DNA of 64,000 nt from Protonemura montana (lineage: Eukaryota > Arthropoda > Insecta > Plecoptera > Nemouridae). Shown here one piece after another: positions 1 through 26,467 of the stretch (its first letter is position 1; every line of letters starts with the position of its first letter). A model generated the notes under the pieces. That model did no database searches. It saw nothing but the letters and a program-made list of their open reading frames with translations, and was not told the DNA's origin. The position numbers were made by a program, and so were the translations under genes. The stretch is taken from positions 624,001-688,000 of the forward strand of contig OX387611.1 in assembly GCA_947568835.1 (NCBI GenBank), in the 5' to 3' direction.

Positions 1-440
1 GGTTTGGCATGTTGGAAACACCGGTTCTCATTAGATCACCGAAGTTAAGCAACACTGCGCTGGGTCAGGTATTGGATGGGTGACCATCATACATATGACC
101 AGTTCTGTTCGGGAGAGAGGTTGGAGGGATGAAAGTTAGTGCAGCAACTTCACTTGCCTTGCTTATCAACCTCTCGACAGCATGGATTTGTGGAGGAATC
201 CAATTATTCGCGTTGTACCGTCCTTCGGAAGGGACGTTAAGCCGGTGGTCCCCTTGGTCTTCGAAAGAAGTAGGCTACGTGCCGGCACCGGGTTTCCACT
301 CCTCCCTTCTAGGCTAGGTTAGGTTCATCATCATCCTCACCATCATCCACTCATTCACGGACGCCATTCACCGGCACCGACCAGTGCCGCATGGCCAGTT
401 GTGAAAACAGTGCGTCGTTAAACACCACAAATAATAATAA
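1..440 (+). repeat. 5S-rRNA-headed SINE copy
   Basis: The first 110 bases resemble the internal part of 5S rRNA: GATCACCGAAGTTAAGC, then GGTATTGGATGGGTGACC. A non-5S body follows that recurs in reverse at 13130-13437. The 3' part ends in a short AATAATAATA run, as in LINE-mobilised SINEs. The piece CTTCTAGGCTAGGTTAG is also found near 36670. The 5' end of the 5S part is cut by the window edge or diverged, so a functional 5S gene is excluded. Confidence 0.7.
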
Positions 441-565
441 TATGTGCCTATATGAAACTATGACCCTCCAAGGGGCCTAATATTGGACTTTTCTCAACTT
501 GACATGCTGGTACTAATGTCCTCACAGAACTTGACGGTTGGTAACGGTTGCCATGGTTTCCACAG

Positions 566-15391
<14,826 letters not shown>

Positions 15392-17030
15392 GACGTCGAG
15401 TCAAACGTCAGACCCAAGTCACCCGAGCAGCCTGCGTAGTCTTAGTTAACTCCGCCTCTAAACTCTAGGCTCCGTCTTGGAGACGGAGACACATTCTCTT
15501 TGCTAGCAACGCTACGACATCGGCCACGACTGGCTTGGCTGGAATCAACGACCCCCGCCGATTGGTTGCCTTCGTTCGGGACAAGTTTGTTGGGGAGTTG
15601 GACGGAAGCTCTGTTCATTTTGCTGCCGATATCAAATATTTGCCTGAATTTTTTATTTGCGGCGAATTGATTGCCGAATCGAAAGCCGTTAGCTTCGTTT
15701 TTTGTCGCATTGTTGGGAGTTTACGACGGAGCAGATTGTTTGAGTTGGGAAACCGTGGCAACTGGGAAGCGTACTCTGGAATGTGAGGTCCTTGGTTCTG
15801 TCCTCCGAACAAGATGGACGTCTCTGGCCGAGCCGTCGTCGCCGGCAAACCAGCTTTCTGTGGCTTCTATTAAACGGGGAAACCGAGCTAAAAAAAAAAA
15901 AAAGGAAAACGGAGGAAAAAAAAAGTTTTGGACGTCGCACGCTAAACTTGTGGCTCTTGTAAATAATGTCGGCACCGGCGCCTAGCAACGAGCCAGGCGT
16001 GCCAGGTTGCCTAGCAACGAGCGAGAGATATATTTTACTTTGTACATTTCGGGAGCGTTGTCGGAGAGGGAATTGTTAACCGTTGGGTTTCACGTCGAGC
16101 GGAGTCGCGGCGCTAAAGATATTCAACACCAAGGTAACCACGGTAACCACGGACACCACCAGTTGGCACTTTTGGTCGTCCTGATGAAAAAACCTCTGCA
16201 ATTAAGTGATTACAGGTTAGCATACCAATACATGTTTGCCTGGCAAAGCAATTATTAAAGATTAATTTAGCGAATAATAACAAAGGAGACGACGACAGCC
16301 CATTGGTTGGTTGTTTCCGTTAGCGCTGGGACTCTGACTGAACCTGTAAACCCGACGGCAAGATGGCCACACGTTAGTTGTTAGGTACATTACAACATTA
16401 TTATATATCGTAATATTTATACAATTACATTAACCTACAACCAAATCGGTCGCAATACTTGTTTTGTTTTCACGTTGAAGTCTTTAGTTTGCTGATAGTT
16501 GACGCGTTTGTATTTATTTATTTGGGAAAAAAATGTCGGAGGAAAAACGATCACAATTTCGAGAGATCTGCGCGGCGCTGTTTTAACCAGGCGGACAAAC
16601 GTCAACACCAACCGATACAGAAGGCTGTGGTCGGCCATCTTGTTTCCTGGTCCAATCCGGAACGTGTCGTGATCGAACGATGACGGGAATCTTTTGTTCC
16701 CGTGACTTGTGACCGTTTCTCCGCCGGCTTTTCGTCCGACTCGAATCACGTCTCACGGTTTTCAGCGTAGAACGTTGTAATTTATTCACGACCACCTCTG
16801 CGTGGTCACGATTGTGCGACAGGCTGACGTCGGCTTTACTTGAGCCTCGTTCTAACGCGTCTCACGGTGCTTTAAGGTTATTATTATTTTTCTAAACGGA
16901 GTTGGAGCGGCGATTGTTTCTTTGCACCGCGTCGAAGTAGTTTCGCTGCGAGACTACTCGACGGTTACAACGATGCACGGATTTTGGCAGTTACGAAAGT
17001 TACGACGAAATAAATATCGCAAAGTGACGC
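15392..17030 (+). other. Khc 3' untranslated region
   Basis: No coding ORF of recognisable family; base composition is more balanced than the flanks. Short A-runs near 15890-15925. A poly(A) signal ends the stretch. Confidence 0.6.
17009..17014 (+). promoter_or_regulatory. Khc poly(A) signal AATAAA
   Basis: AATAAA lies 1.6 kb after the Khc stop and just before a shift to T/A-rich intergenic sequence. It is the first clear AATAAA downstream of the stop. Confidence 0.55.
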
Positions 17031-17520
17031 TTGAATGAATGTGTTGTTTTATACTACCGGACCGTCCTTGATCTCCTTGGCATGTGCTTTGTTTGCATCG
17101 CTTGTCCTCGCCCAACTTTTGTTATGTCTGGGTGTTTTATGCTATTGTAAAATTAGACCTCAAAATGGTTGATTCACGATTTCAGCAAAGTTCCAATCCC
17201 GCAGACTAAAATACGTGACTTTGGGGAAACAAGAAAAATGCACCAACTTCATTTCTATTTCTTTACCAAATTACAACAAAAAGATAAGTTTTTCTAGCTC
17301 AGATGTGATCTGTTAAGCAAGGCAGTCGCTCAATGGTCCAAGCCATCAAATTGTGTAATAACTTGACCAAATCAACCATCCCTCCAAATTTTGAAATAGC
17401 TATGGCGCAGAGAGATATAGTCAAAACAACAACTAGATAAATGCAGAGGTGATAATTGTACAATTATGGTCAATAATATTAAAAAAAAAAAAATAGGTAT
17501 CAAAGCGAAAAAATAATGAT
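17031..17520. other. Intergenic, no feature seen
   Basis: AT-rich with a short A-run near 17480; no coding exon or repeat recognised. Confidence 0.5.
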
Positions 17521-17524
17521 ATAC

Positions 17525-17800
17525 CAAATGAATATATTAATTTATTTAGATATATCTGTTTTTTCCATACATGGAATGCATATAAACATTGTCGGTAAGC
17601 TTACATTGATAATACTTAAAACAATTTGATGAGTCAACTAGTAATCGTTGAAGAATTCGTCTATGTGATAAAAGCTTTTTTTCATCATGTAGTCGTGGAT
17701 TTTGGATTGGAAGCCTTGTCTATGTTCCTGTTCTTTGATTACTGCAGGCAGCTTGTCATTTACTTTCCGACCCACGTTGAGGATGTTCCTAGCGGTGAGC
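17525..17800 (-). mobile_element. 3' end of a non-LTR retrotransposon
   Basis: On the minus strand a short ORF ends in NDKLPAVIKEQEHRQGFQ and SFYHIDEFFNDY then stop, which resembles the C-terminal tail of LINE reverse transcriptases. A 3'UTR with AAATAAATTAA follows. The rest of the element is missing. Confidence 0.55.
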
Positions 17801-18214
17801 TTCAGTTTTCAGGCACCCGTCGACAGTTCTGTAGCCCTCCTTGTGTAGCTACTGGGTGCTGATCGGGAAGAGGTGACAATTATCCCGAGTGAATATTCCA
17901 GCTTGCTTTATGAATAAACTGGGGATTATTGAATGATTATTGACAAAAAAACGGAAATAACACAAATGTGTATTGAAACGCAGTTCAGCTTGAGGTTGGT
18001 AGGCTTGGAAAAACTTGTAATCCTGAAAAGAAAAACACTGTTTTACATGTGAATCATAAAGAGACGGTAGATGCATAAAAACACATGATATTTGCAAGTA
18101 CAAACCTGAAGAGATGATATATAAACCTGAAGACATCCAGCAATCTAATTGTTGTAGTGGAAAATGGTGGCTAAATTTCGGCAAACCGTCAGAACGGGCG
18201 GTGGTTGTGGCCGT

Positions 18215-18285
18215 TGAGGGGGGGGGGGGGGAGGGGGGGGGAGGGGGAGGGGGGGGGGTTTGGTGGGGGGGGGGGGGGAGATTGT
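18215..18285 (+). repeat. G-tract, quadruplex-prone
   Basis: Nearly 70 bases of almost pure G interrupted by A or T, with many runs of five or more G. Assembly across it may be unreliable. Confidence 0.9.
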
Positions 18286-18307
18286 GCACAGAAGCAACCC
18301 TTTTTAA

Positions 18308-18532
18308 TTAATTACCATCAGAACACAGCTCTGAACAACTTCGCAGTTTCAATACATGTTTGTTATCTCTGCTAACAGTATGCAGTCTCCCAACAAAAGC
18401 GCCTTTTGTGTGACATTTATATCCATTGACAGTTTCAGGCTCGTAGATGTTAAGACCGTCGAAACTTTCTACACAGCAGCCCTTCGGTTCTTTTGTCCGT
18501 GTTGCCACTGTTAAATGACTGTCCTCCACGAC
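18308..18532 (-). CDS. Possible terminal exon of an unknown cysteine-rich protein
   Basis: On the minus strand an acceptor AAATCTTGCAG opens into 74 codons, then TAA. The peptide has six cysteines (KGCCVES, YKCHTKG, LRSCSELCSDGN), suggesting a secreted or extracellular domain. I recognise no family. Upstream exons would lie to the right, beyond the 23-bp array and the viral element. Confidence 0.35.
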   Translation of the reverse strand, partial: VVEDSHLTVATRTKEPKGCCVESFDGLNIYEPETVNGYKCHTKGAFVGRLHTVSRDNKHVLKLRSCSELCSDGN

Positions 18533-18574
18533 CTGCAAGATTTAAGATATGTTCAAACATCACGCATGTGTTCG

Positions 18575-18835
18575 CGGAATTTTTATTTCAGAAAATACAT
18601 AATACATTAGTTTTTAAGTTATTGACCCTGATTATTTTATTTACATGCATTTAGGAAGCTTGAACTTGGTAATTGTATAATTTTTTTGGTTCTTTTGTTG
18701 TGGAAAGATCGTCAGGACTGCTCTAACCCTTAAAGAAGTAACTAGTACATGTTACAACACGTCGGGAAATGTAGTTGTCCTTTACTTAGCATTCAAAACC
18801 AATTTCAAATAGTTTTTGTTCTAACATAACCTTTG
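18575..18835. mobile_element. Half copy of the ACAAAAACTATTT MITE
   Basis: It matches only the right arm of the 39119-39713 element (TTATTGACCCTGATTATTTT, GCATTTAGGAAGCTTGAACT, AAATAGTTTTTGTT). No opposite arm is present. Confidence 0.7.
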
Positions 18836-18937
18836 CTTTAATACTATGACTTTACCACCGAAATTTAAGTGGCGTTAAGTTCGATAAGTGTAGCGATATT
18901 GAGGGATTATGTAATGTAAAACCGATCCATTGCATAC

Positions 18938-21790
18938 CCTGCCAACCCTTGACTGCTTACCCTGCCAACCCTTGACTGCTTACCCTGCCAACCCTTGACT
19001 GCTTACCCTGCCAACCCTTGACTGCTTACCCTGCCTACCCTTGACTGCTTACCCTGCCTACCCTTGACTCCTTGCCCTGCCTACCCTTGACTGCTTACCC
19101 TGTCTACCCTTGACTGCTTACCCTGCCTACCCTTGACTGCTTACCATGCCTACCATTGACTGCTTACCCTGCCTACCCTTGACTGCTTACCCTGCCTACT
19201 CATGACTGTTTACCCTACCTACCCTTGACTGCTTACCCTGCCTACCCTTAACTGCTTACCCTGCCAACCCTTGACTGCTTACCCTGCCTACCCTTGACTG
19301 CTTACCCTGCCTACCCTTGACTGCTTACCCTGCCAACCCTTGACTGCTTACCATGCCTACCCTTGACTGCTTACCCTGCCTACTCATGACTGTTTACCCT
19401 ACCTACCCTTGACTGCTTACCCTGCCTACCCTTAACTGCTTACCCTGCCAACCCTTGACTGCTTACCCTGCCTACCATTGACTGCTTACCCTGCCTACCC
19501 TTGACTGCTTACCCTGCCCACCCTTGACTGCTTACCCTGCCAACCCTTGACTGCTTACCCTGCCAACCCTTGACTGCTTACCATACCTACCCTTGACTGC
19601 TTACCCTGCCTACCCTTAACTGCTTACCCTGCCAACCCTTGACTGCTTACCCTGCCTACCCTTGACTGCTTACCCTGCCTACCCTTAACTGCTTACCCTG
19701 CCAACCCTTGACTGCTTACCCTGCCTACCATTGACTGCTTACCCTGCCTACCCTTGACTGCTTACCCTGCCAACCCTTGACTGCTTACCCTGCCTACCCT
19801 TAACTGCTTACCCTGCCAACCCTTGACTGCTTACCCTGCCAACCCTTGACTGCTTACCCTGCCTACCCTTGACTGCTTACCCTGCCTACCCTTGACTGCT
19901 TACCCTGCCCACCCTTGACTGCTTACCCTGCCCACCCTTGACTGCTTACCCTGCCAACCCTTGACTGCTTACCGAGCCAACCCTTGACTGCTTACCCTGC
20001 CTACCCTTGACTGCTTACCCTGCCTACCCTTGACTGCTAACCCTGCCTACCCTTGACTGCTTACCCTGCCTACCCTTGACTGCTTACCCTGCCTACCCTT
20101 AACTGCTTACCCTGCCCACCCTTGACTGCTTACCCTGCCAACCCTTGACTGCTTACCCTGCCTACCCTTGACTGCTTACCCTGCCTACCCTTGACTGCTT
20201 ACCCTGCCTACCCTTGACTGCTTACCCTGCCAACCCTTGACTGCTTACCCTGCCTACCCTTGACTGCTTACCCTGCCAACCCTTCACTGCTTACCCTGCC
20301 TACCCTTGACTGCTTACCCTGCCTACCCTTGACTGCTTACCCTGCCTACCCTTGACTGCTTACCCTGCCTACCCTTGACTGCTTACCCTGCCAACCCTTG
20401 ACTGCTTACCCTGCCTACCCTTGACTGCTTACCCTGCCTACCCTTGACTGCTTACCCTGCCTACCCTTGACTGCTTACCCTGCCTACCCTTGACTGCTTA
20501 CCCTGCCTACCCTTGACTGCTTACCCTGCCCACCCTTGACTGCTTACCCTGCCAACCCTTGACTGCTTACCCTGCCTACCCTTGACTGCTTACCCTGCCT
20601 ACCCTTGACTGCTTACCCTGCCTACCCTTGACTGCTTACCCTGCCTACCCTTGACTGCTTACCCTGCCTACCCTTGACTGCTTACCCTGCCTACCCTTGA
20701 CTGCTTACCCTACCTACCCTTGACTGCTTACCCTGTCTACCCTTGACTGCTTAACCTGCCCACCCTTGACTGCTTACCCTGCCTACCCTTGACTGCTTAC
20801 CCTGTCTACCCTTGACTGCTTACCCTGCCTACCCTTAACTGCTTACCCTGCCTACCCTTGACTGCTTACCCTGTCTACCCTTGACTGCTTACCCTGCCAA
20901 CCCTTGACTGCTTACCCTACCTACCCTTGACTGCTTACCCTGCCAACCCTTGACTGCTTACCTTGCCTACCCTTGACTGCTTACCCTGCCAACCCTTGAC
21001 TGCTTACCCTGCCTACCCTTGACTGCTTACCCTGCCTACCCTTGACTGATTACCTTGCCTACCCTTGACTGCTTACCCTGCCCACCCTTGACTGCTTACC
21101 CTGCCTACTCTTGACTCCTTATCCTGCCTACCCTTGACTGCTTACCCTGCCTACCCTTGACTGCTTACCCTGCCCACCCTTGACTGCTTACCCTGTCTAC
21201 CCTTGACTGCTTACCCTACCCACCCTTGACTGCTTACCTTGCCAACCTTTGACTGCTTACCCTGCCTACCCATGACTGCTTACCCTGCCTACCCTTGACT
21301 GCTTACCCTGTCTACCCTTGACTGCTTACCTTGCCTACCCTTGACTGCTTACCCTGCCTACCCTTGACTGCTAACCCTGCCTACCCTAGACTGCTTACCC
21401 TGCCAACCCTTGACTGCTTACCCTACTTACCCTTGACTGCTTACCCTGCCTATCCTTGACTGCTTACCCTGCCTACCCTTGACTGCTTACCCTGCCTACC
21501 CTTGACTGCTTACCCAGCCTACCCTTGACTGCTTACCCTGCCTACCCTTGACTGCTTACCCTGTCTACCCTTGACTGCTTACCCAGCCTACCCTTGACTG
21601 CTTACCCTGCCTACCCTTGACTGCTTACCCTGCCTACCCTTGACTGCTTACCCTGCCTACCCTTGACTGCTTACCCTGCCTACCCTTGACTGCTTACCCA
21701 GCCTACCCTTGACTGCTTACCCTGCCTACCCTTGACTGCTTACCCTGCCTACCCTTGACTGCTTACCTTGCCTACCCTTGACTGCTTACT
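18938..21790 (+). repeat. 23-bp satellite-like array (about 124 units)
   Basis: The unit is GCCTACCCTTGACTGCTTAC plus CCT, with common CCAACCC and CCCACCC variants in interspersed order, indicating higher-order spread of variants. No ORF of interest. It runs almost directly into the viral element at about 21806. Confidence 0.97.
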
Positions 21791-21805
21791 ACTTACTACT
21801 GCTTG

Positions 21806-21922
21806 ACTACTTTTGAGCGAAAGTTTTGGTTCTATTTGGTTATGTCCAAGTTAATGACCAGGCATTTTCTTCCAGTGAGTCCTTTTGTTGCAGATGCCAT
21901 GGGGGTTGGCACTTCGAAAAGT
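21806..21922 (-). pseudogene. Viral L fragment, start of polymerase core (third partial unit)
   Basis: It repeats the segment at 25868-25984 that leads into polymerase motif A, but stops within 10 residues of it, where the 23-bp array begins. This is the third occurrence of unit sequence and shows that the array was longer or permuted. Confidence 0.75.
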
Positions 21923-22405
21923 TCTCCTGGGGTTGCATAGCAACCGCCCTTCGTTAGTGATGTTTTCCCTCCGGACTGCAATTCTTGGGGTACACAGCAA
22001 CCGCCCTTCGTTGGTGATGTTTTCCCTCCGGACTGCAATTCTTGGGGTGCACAGCAACCGCCCTTCGTTGGTGATGTTTTCCTTCCGGACTGCAATTCTT
22101 GGGGTCCACAGCAACCGCCCTTCGTTGGTGATGTTTTCCCTCCGGACTGCAATTCTTGGGGTGCACAGCAACCGCCCTTCGTTGGTGATGTTTTCCCTCC
22201 GGACTGCAATTCTTGGGGTGCACAGCAACCGCCCTTCGTTGGTGATGTTTTTCCTCCGGACTGCAATTCTTGGGGTCCACAGCAACCGCCCTTCGTTGGT
22301 GATGTTTTCCCTCCGTACTGCAATTCTTGGGGTGCACAGCAACTGCCCTTCGTTGGGGATGTTTTCCTTCCGGACTGCAATTCTTGGGGTGCACAGCAAC
22401 TAAGC
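21923..22405 (-). repeat. 57-bp in-frame repeat in viral L, copy B (8 units)
   Basis: Eight 57-bp units encode a 19-residue repeat of the CCAPQELQSGGKTSPTKGG type. They lie exactly where methyltransferase-derived sequence is joined to polymerase-core sequence. All minus-strand frames stay open over the array. Confidence 0.93.
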
Positions 22406-23300
22406 ACCCTTCCACCGAACTCGAAATCGTCCCGATTGAGCTGTGAAGGGAGCCGCCGAAAGTTGTGCTGATCTTGTGGAGACATGCTGAGTCCGAAATA
22501 TCTGTTTGACCCGCCTGCATGAAGGCATGATTTAACAGCCTTCCCTTGAGGTCGCACCGATCGCCGGCAAATGATGGTATCTCCAGCACCCCAGGTATTT
22601 GAGATGTCACTGACTCATCGGACACCAGTGAGTTATGTATCAGCGTAGTCTCCCTCAGAAGGTGGGACAAGTAAAATAGAAAGTTTCATGATCCCTCGGC
22701 TAGGCAGACGATAGTTCTACTCCGGCAATTGATTCTGTCTAGTAGACTCCGAGAGATAAAGGTTAGGCATTCTGAGAGCTTCGAAGCTGAGGAGCTCACT
22801 CTACAGTACCCCATTAGGAGGTAATGGAAATACTTCGGGAGATATTGAGTGCATGGGTTGTTTAATTTCTCAGACCACTCTAAAGCGTGATAACTCGGAT
22901 TGACCTCTATAGAAGCAATAAGCTTGTTGGCTTCGTAGGGGATTCCAGAGATCCCTAAGGGTACCAGATCGTCATGACCTTCTTGGACGGGTTTGGGACA
23001 GCCCTTAGAACGCCATTCCTGTACAATCTCCTCAGACGTCCTTATCGTCACCACTCTACTCATCATCCACCAAGATGACAGCCGTGGTGAGAGCTTTAGT
23101 CCACTTCTATCCGCTGACTCAATGCTTTCTTCCCCGATGTAAATGGCCTCTATAGTGTGAATGTCCTCATCAGTGAGATCTGGGGATGACGACTGTGCGG
23201 ATCTAAGAGCCAATCTGGTTCGTTCGCTGACCATTGCAATTGAATCATCCTCTAGGCAATACGGTGTGCATGCAATCAAGCTCGAAACACTGAGGGTAGC
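22406..23300 (-). pseudogene. Viral L methyltransferase region, copy B
   Basis: Derived from the C-terminal 2'-O-methyltransferase region of a mononegavirus-type L protein. The SAM-binding motif LAEGSGNF is expected here, but the reading changes after CLAEGS because of a frameshift at about 22686 in this copy. A 7-bp deletion at about 23303, relative to copy A, breaks the frame from the connector. A further frameshift before the 57-bp array is shared with copy A. Confidence 0.85.
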
Positions 23301-24016
23301 CGGGCCTGCTGAATCAAGGGTAAAGCGTTCCTAGCACTAAGAACACTTTCCTCTGATGTTGCTCGGATTCCATAAACTGAAAGGAATTCCCCCAGCCTTC
23401 CGGTCGAGATAAGGGCTTGTGCAAAACCCTGGTGATGAGGCCGACCTATTCTAAGAGATTGCCTGAGCTGGTGGCTCCCTGCTTCGGATAGCTCCGTCAA
23501 GTAGGTGCCTCTCAAGCGATAAGTTAGGGATACTTTATAGTATTCAAACATAGTCTTCAAGTCGCACGATCTTAATTCATTAAAATTGAAGTTGAGACGG
23601 ACTTGTCCACTAGAGGCTGTAACTCGATTATCCATCCTTGCAGTCATATCGGATCCTGATGCTCGGGCACCTTCAGCAAGAAGCCTTGCATGGACAATTG
23701 CCATTTTGTGTGAGATGGGGAGCGTGTCAGTGAACACCCTGTCCAACTCGTCTAATCTCCGATAAGCCGATGCTTTGAGATCCCCGACACTTACCCCATG
23801 ACTTGTGGAGGGTGCATTGTAGTCTTCTTCGGTGGTCACTTCATACTCCTCCTCCGGGATTATGGCAGTACAGCCTTGACACACAAACCTAAGTCCGTAT
23901 GACTTCTCCAATTTCCTGCCCTGATTTTTCATGTGTGATAGGAGTGATAGTACGTAAACAAAGAGTGCTTGGAAGTGTACAGTAATGTTATGTCCTCCTC
24001 TGGATAGATCTGACAT
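23301..24016 (-). pseudogene. Viral L connector region, copy B
   Basis: An open frame starting SDLSRGGHNITVHFQALF. It is one base out of frame with the preceding capping region, and the same one-base shift is present in copy A, so it predates the duplication. It contains a CQGC motif. Confidence 0.85.
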
Positions 24017-25984
24017 GTGTGAAGTGGAGAACTGAACATGTGAGCAAATGGTGATTCTCTCATTGATGGATGCTTCTCCTCCATCTCCTGAAGACGATGG
24101 TACATTGACCCTCCATACGCTTCTGGTGATATAGCCTGGATTGTTCTCAGTGCCTCCTCCTTATTTTCAGAATCGTCTATTTTAGACATGATGATGGTAT
24201 CTATCAAATCTATAAGATTCTTGCTAGCAGATGGCTTCAGCCAACTTCTTATCACCATCAGACGTTGAATGGCATCAGTAAAGGAGGCCTGGGCAAACAC
24301 AGCAAGTAAGGACCTCTTGATTCCTTCCTTTGTTTTGCTTCCTAGGAATGGCGGGAACGGCCCAAGTTGATACCTGTAGTGCAGCCCTTCTTTAACTAGA
24401 CACTCAGATAGATAAACCTGAACTGTCTGGCCCACTTCTGATGGGTCAACTTCATGCCACGGGGTTAGTACAACTTGCTCTGTTACACACGGCATCGTAA
24501 CACCCGTTATCGGGAGTTTCCAGGATTCTTCCCTGAGTGATTGGGCAACTCGACAACTACAATCCTCTTCTAAATTTGACAATTTGCAGTCCCCTGTGGT
24601 CCTCTCCATAGAAAGCTTGAAGGCCACCCAGTCAAGGTAACATTTGTCCAATTGATAGAGACCTTGTAAGAAAAGAGACATGTCATAGTCTTCTGTTATC
24701 AACTGTGCAACAGACCGAGACTTATCGAAAAGCCCTTCAAATCTTAGGATTAATCCCTCATTACTGCAGCGCAAGATCTCGTGAGCCAGCCTGGGGTTCA
24801 TCGGATTCATTGAGGACAGTGCACGTATCAACGGCGCCTGGAGATTGTCCTCCTGGGTTAGGACATCTGTTATGATCGGATTCCTTGCAACTTCCACAAC
24901 CTTTTCATGGAGCTTTTCCTTGATCATCCCCTCCGGCTGCCTGGGCGTCCTAATATTTATGGAATACGGATCTGCGATAAGTGGATCGTAATCGTAGGTG
25001 TTCTTAAATGTTGGGCTGCACAGCTTTTTTAATTCACGCCCCACGAGTGGATAGTGAATTAAGCAGAATCTTAATAGAGATAGTTGGGACGACAACCTAT
25101 CTACGATGCCTCTCATACACAAAGTGCTATACAGGCTTCCAGGGAAACCTCCTAGTGACCTGTTCCACATGCTGAGTGCCACAAGTTGATTTGTTGAGCA
25201 TGTCTTGAATACACCATACCTAGCGAATATCCTTTGAAGTTCTATGACATAGAGGAAGAAAGCACAACCAGGAGACCACCCCTGCCTTGCCGTAGCTTCC
25301 GCTGCTGTTGCAATAGTCTGGATTTTCCCTGACAGAGTGGGAAGTGATTCATTGGTGTCGCTACACAGACGTGACACCCTCTTGAGCTCACCTGTGACTT
25401 GTGCCCCACTTAGGAAGTACTCCTTCCCGTAAGCGAGTAGTATGGTGGATTTCCACGTCTCTAGCTCCTTTATAGGCAGGCCTGCACGTGCAAATATGTC
25501 TGCTAGAGCTGTTATGAGTACTCCTGCCTCTCTCTCCCTCCCCTCTTGTGTTTCGGCAAACAAGGTGCTTACAACAACTTGATTATCTCCCTGCCCAAGG
25601 ACTGTTGCTTTGGCGCCTGCTGCGTCAATAGCCATCAGCACCATTAGTATCGTTGCAATGGTCCAGCCCTTTTGCCTTAAGCCCTCACAGCCTCCACTTT
25701 GATACTGATGACAGTCTGGCCCTGGGGTAGGCATTCCTTGCTCATTTATCACAGGGGGGTTGCAGGGGTGGTTTAAGAGAAAGGTACAAGATTCAAAGAA
25801 CCTGTGTGTAAATGCATATACCCCGTTAAATCCAAACATGGTGTCTATGATTTCAAAAAGCGGATCTACTACTTCTGAGCGAAAGTTTTGGTTCCATTTG
25901 GTTATGTCCAAGTTAATGACCAGGCATTTTCTTCCAGTGAGTCCTTTTGTTGCAGATGCCATGGGGGTTGGCACTTCGAAAAGT
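24017..25984 (-). pseudogene. Viral L polymerase core and capping region, copy B
   Basis: RNA-dependent RNA polymerase of a non-segmented negative-strand RNA virus. Motif A (LDITKWNQNFR), motif B region (GGCEGLRQKGWT) and the catalytic GQGDNQVV of motif C are present, followed by the capping region with an HR motif (GGSMYHRL). About 650 codons are uninterrupted and in frame with the 57-bp repeat upstream, giving one ORF of 896 codons (23929-26619). The N-terminal part before motif A is absent. The family is not fixed by eye; Mononegavirales or Jingchuvirales relatives are likely. Confidence 0.9.
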
Positions 25985-26467
25985 TCTCCTGGGGTTGCAT
26001 AGCAACCGCCCTTCGTTGGTGATGTTTTCCCTCCGGACTGCAATTCTTGGGGTACACAGCAACCGCCCTTCGTTGGTGATGTTTTCCTTCCGGACTGCAA
26101 TTCTTGGGGTGCACAGCAACCGCCCTTCGTTGGTGATGTTTTCCCTCCGGACTGCAATTCTTGGGGTGCACAGCAACCGCCCTTCGTTGGTGATGTTTTC
26201 CCTCCGGACTGCAATTCTTGGGGTGCACAGCAACCGCCCTTCGTTGGTGATGTTTTCCCTCCGGACTGCAATTCTTGGGGTGCACAGCAACCGCCCTTCG
26301 TTGGTGATGTTTTTCCTCCGGACTGCAATTCTTGGGGTCCACAGCAACCGCCCTTCGTTGGTGATGTTTTCCCTCCGGACTGCAATTCTTGGGGTGCACA
26401 GCAACTGCCCTTCGTTGGGGATTTTTTCCTTCCGGACTGCAATTCTTGGGGTGCACAGCAACTAACC
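25985..26467 (-). repeat. 57-bp in-frame repeat in viral L, copy A (8 units)
   Basis: Same array as 21923-22405, shifted by 4062 bp, with eight units and a few substitutions in different units. It joins methyltransferase-derived sequence upstream to the polymerase core downstream in frame. Confidence 0.93.

Noticed and set aside
18938-21790. CRISPR-like array
   Set aside because: Head-to-tail 23-bp repeats without unique spacers, in eukaryotic DNA.
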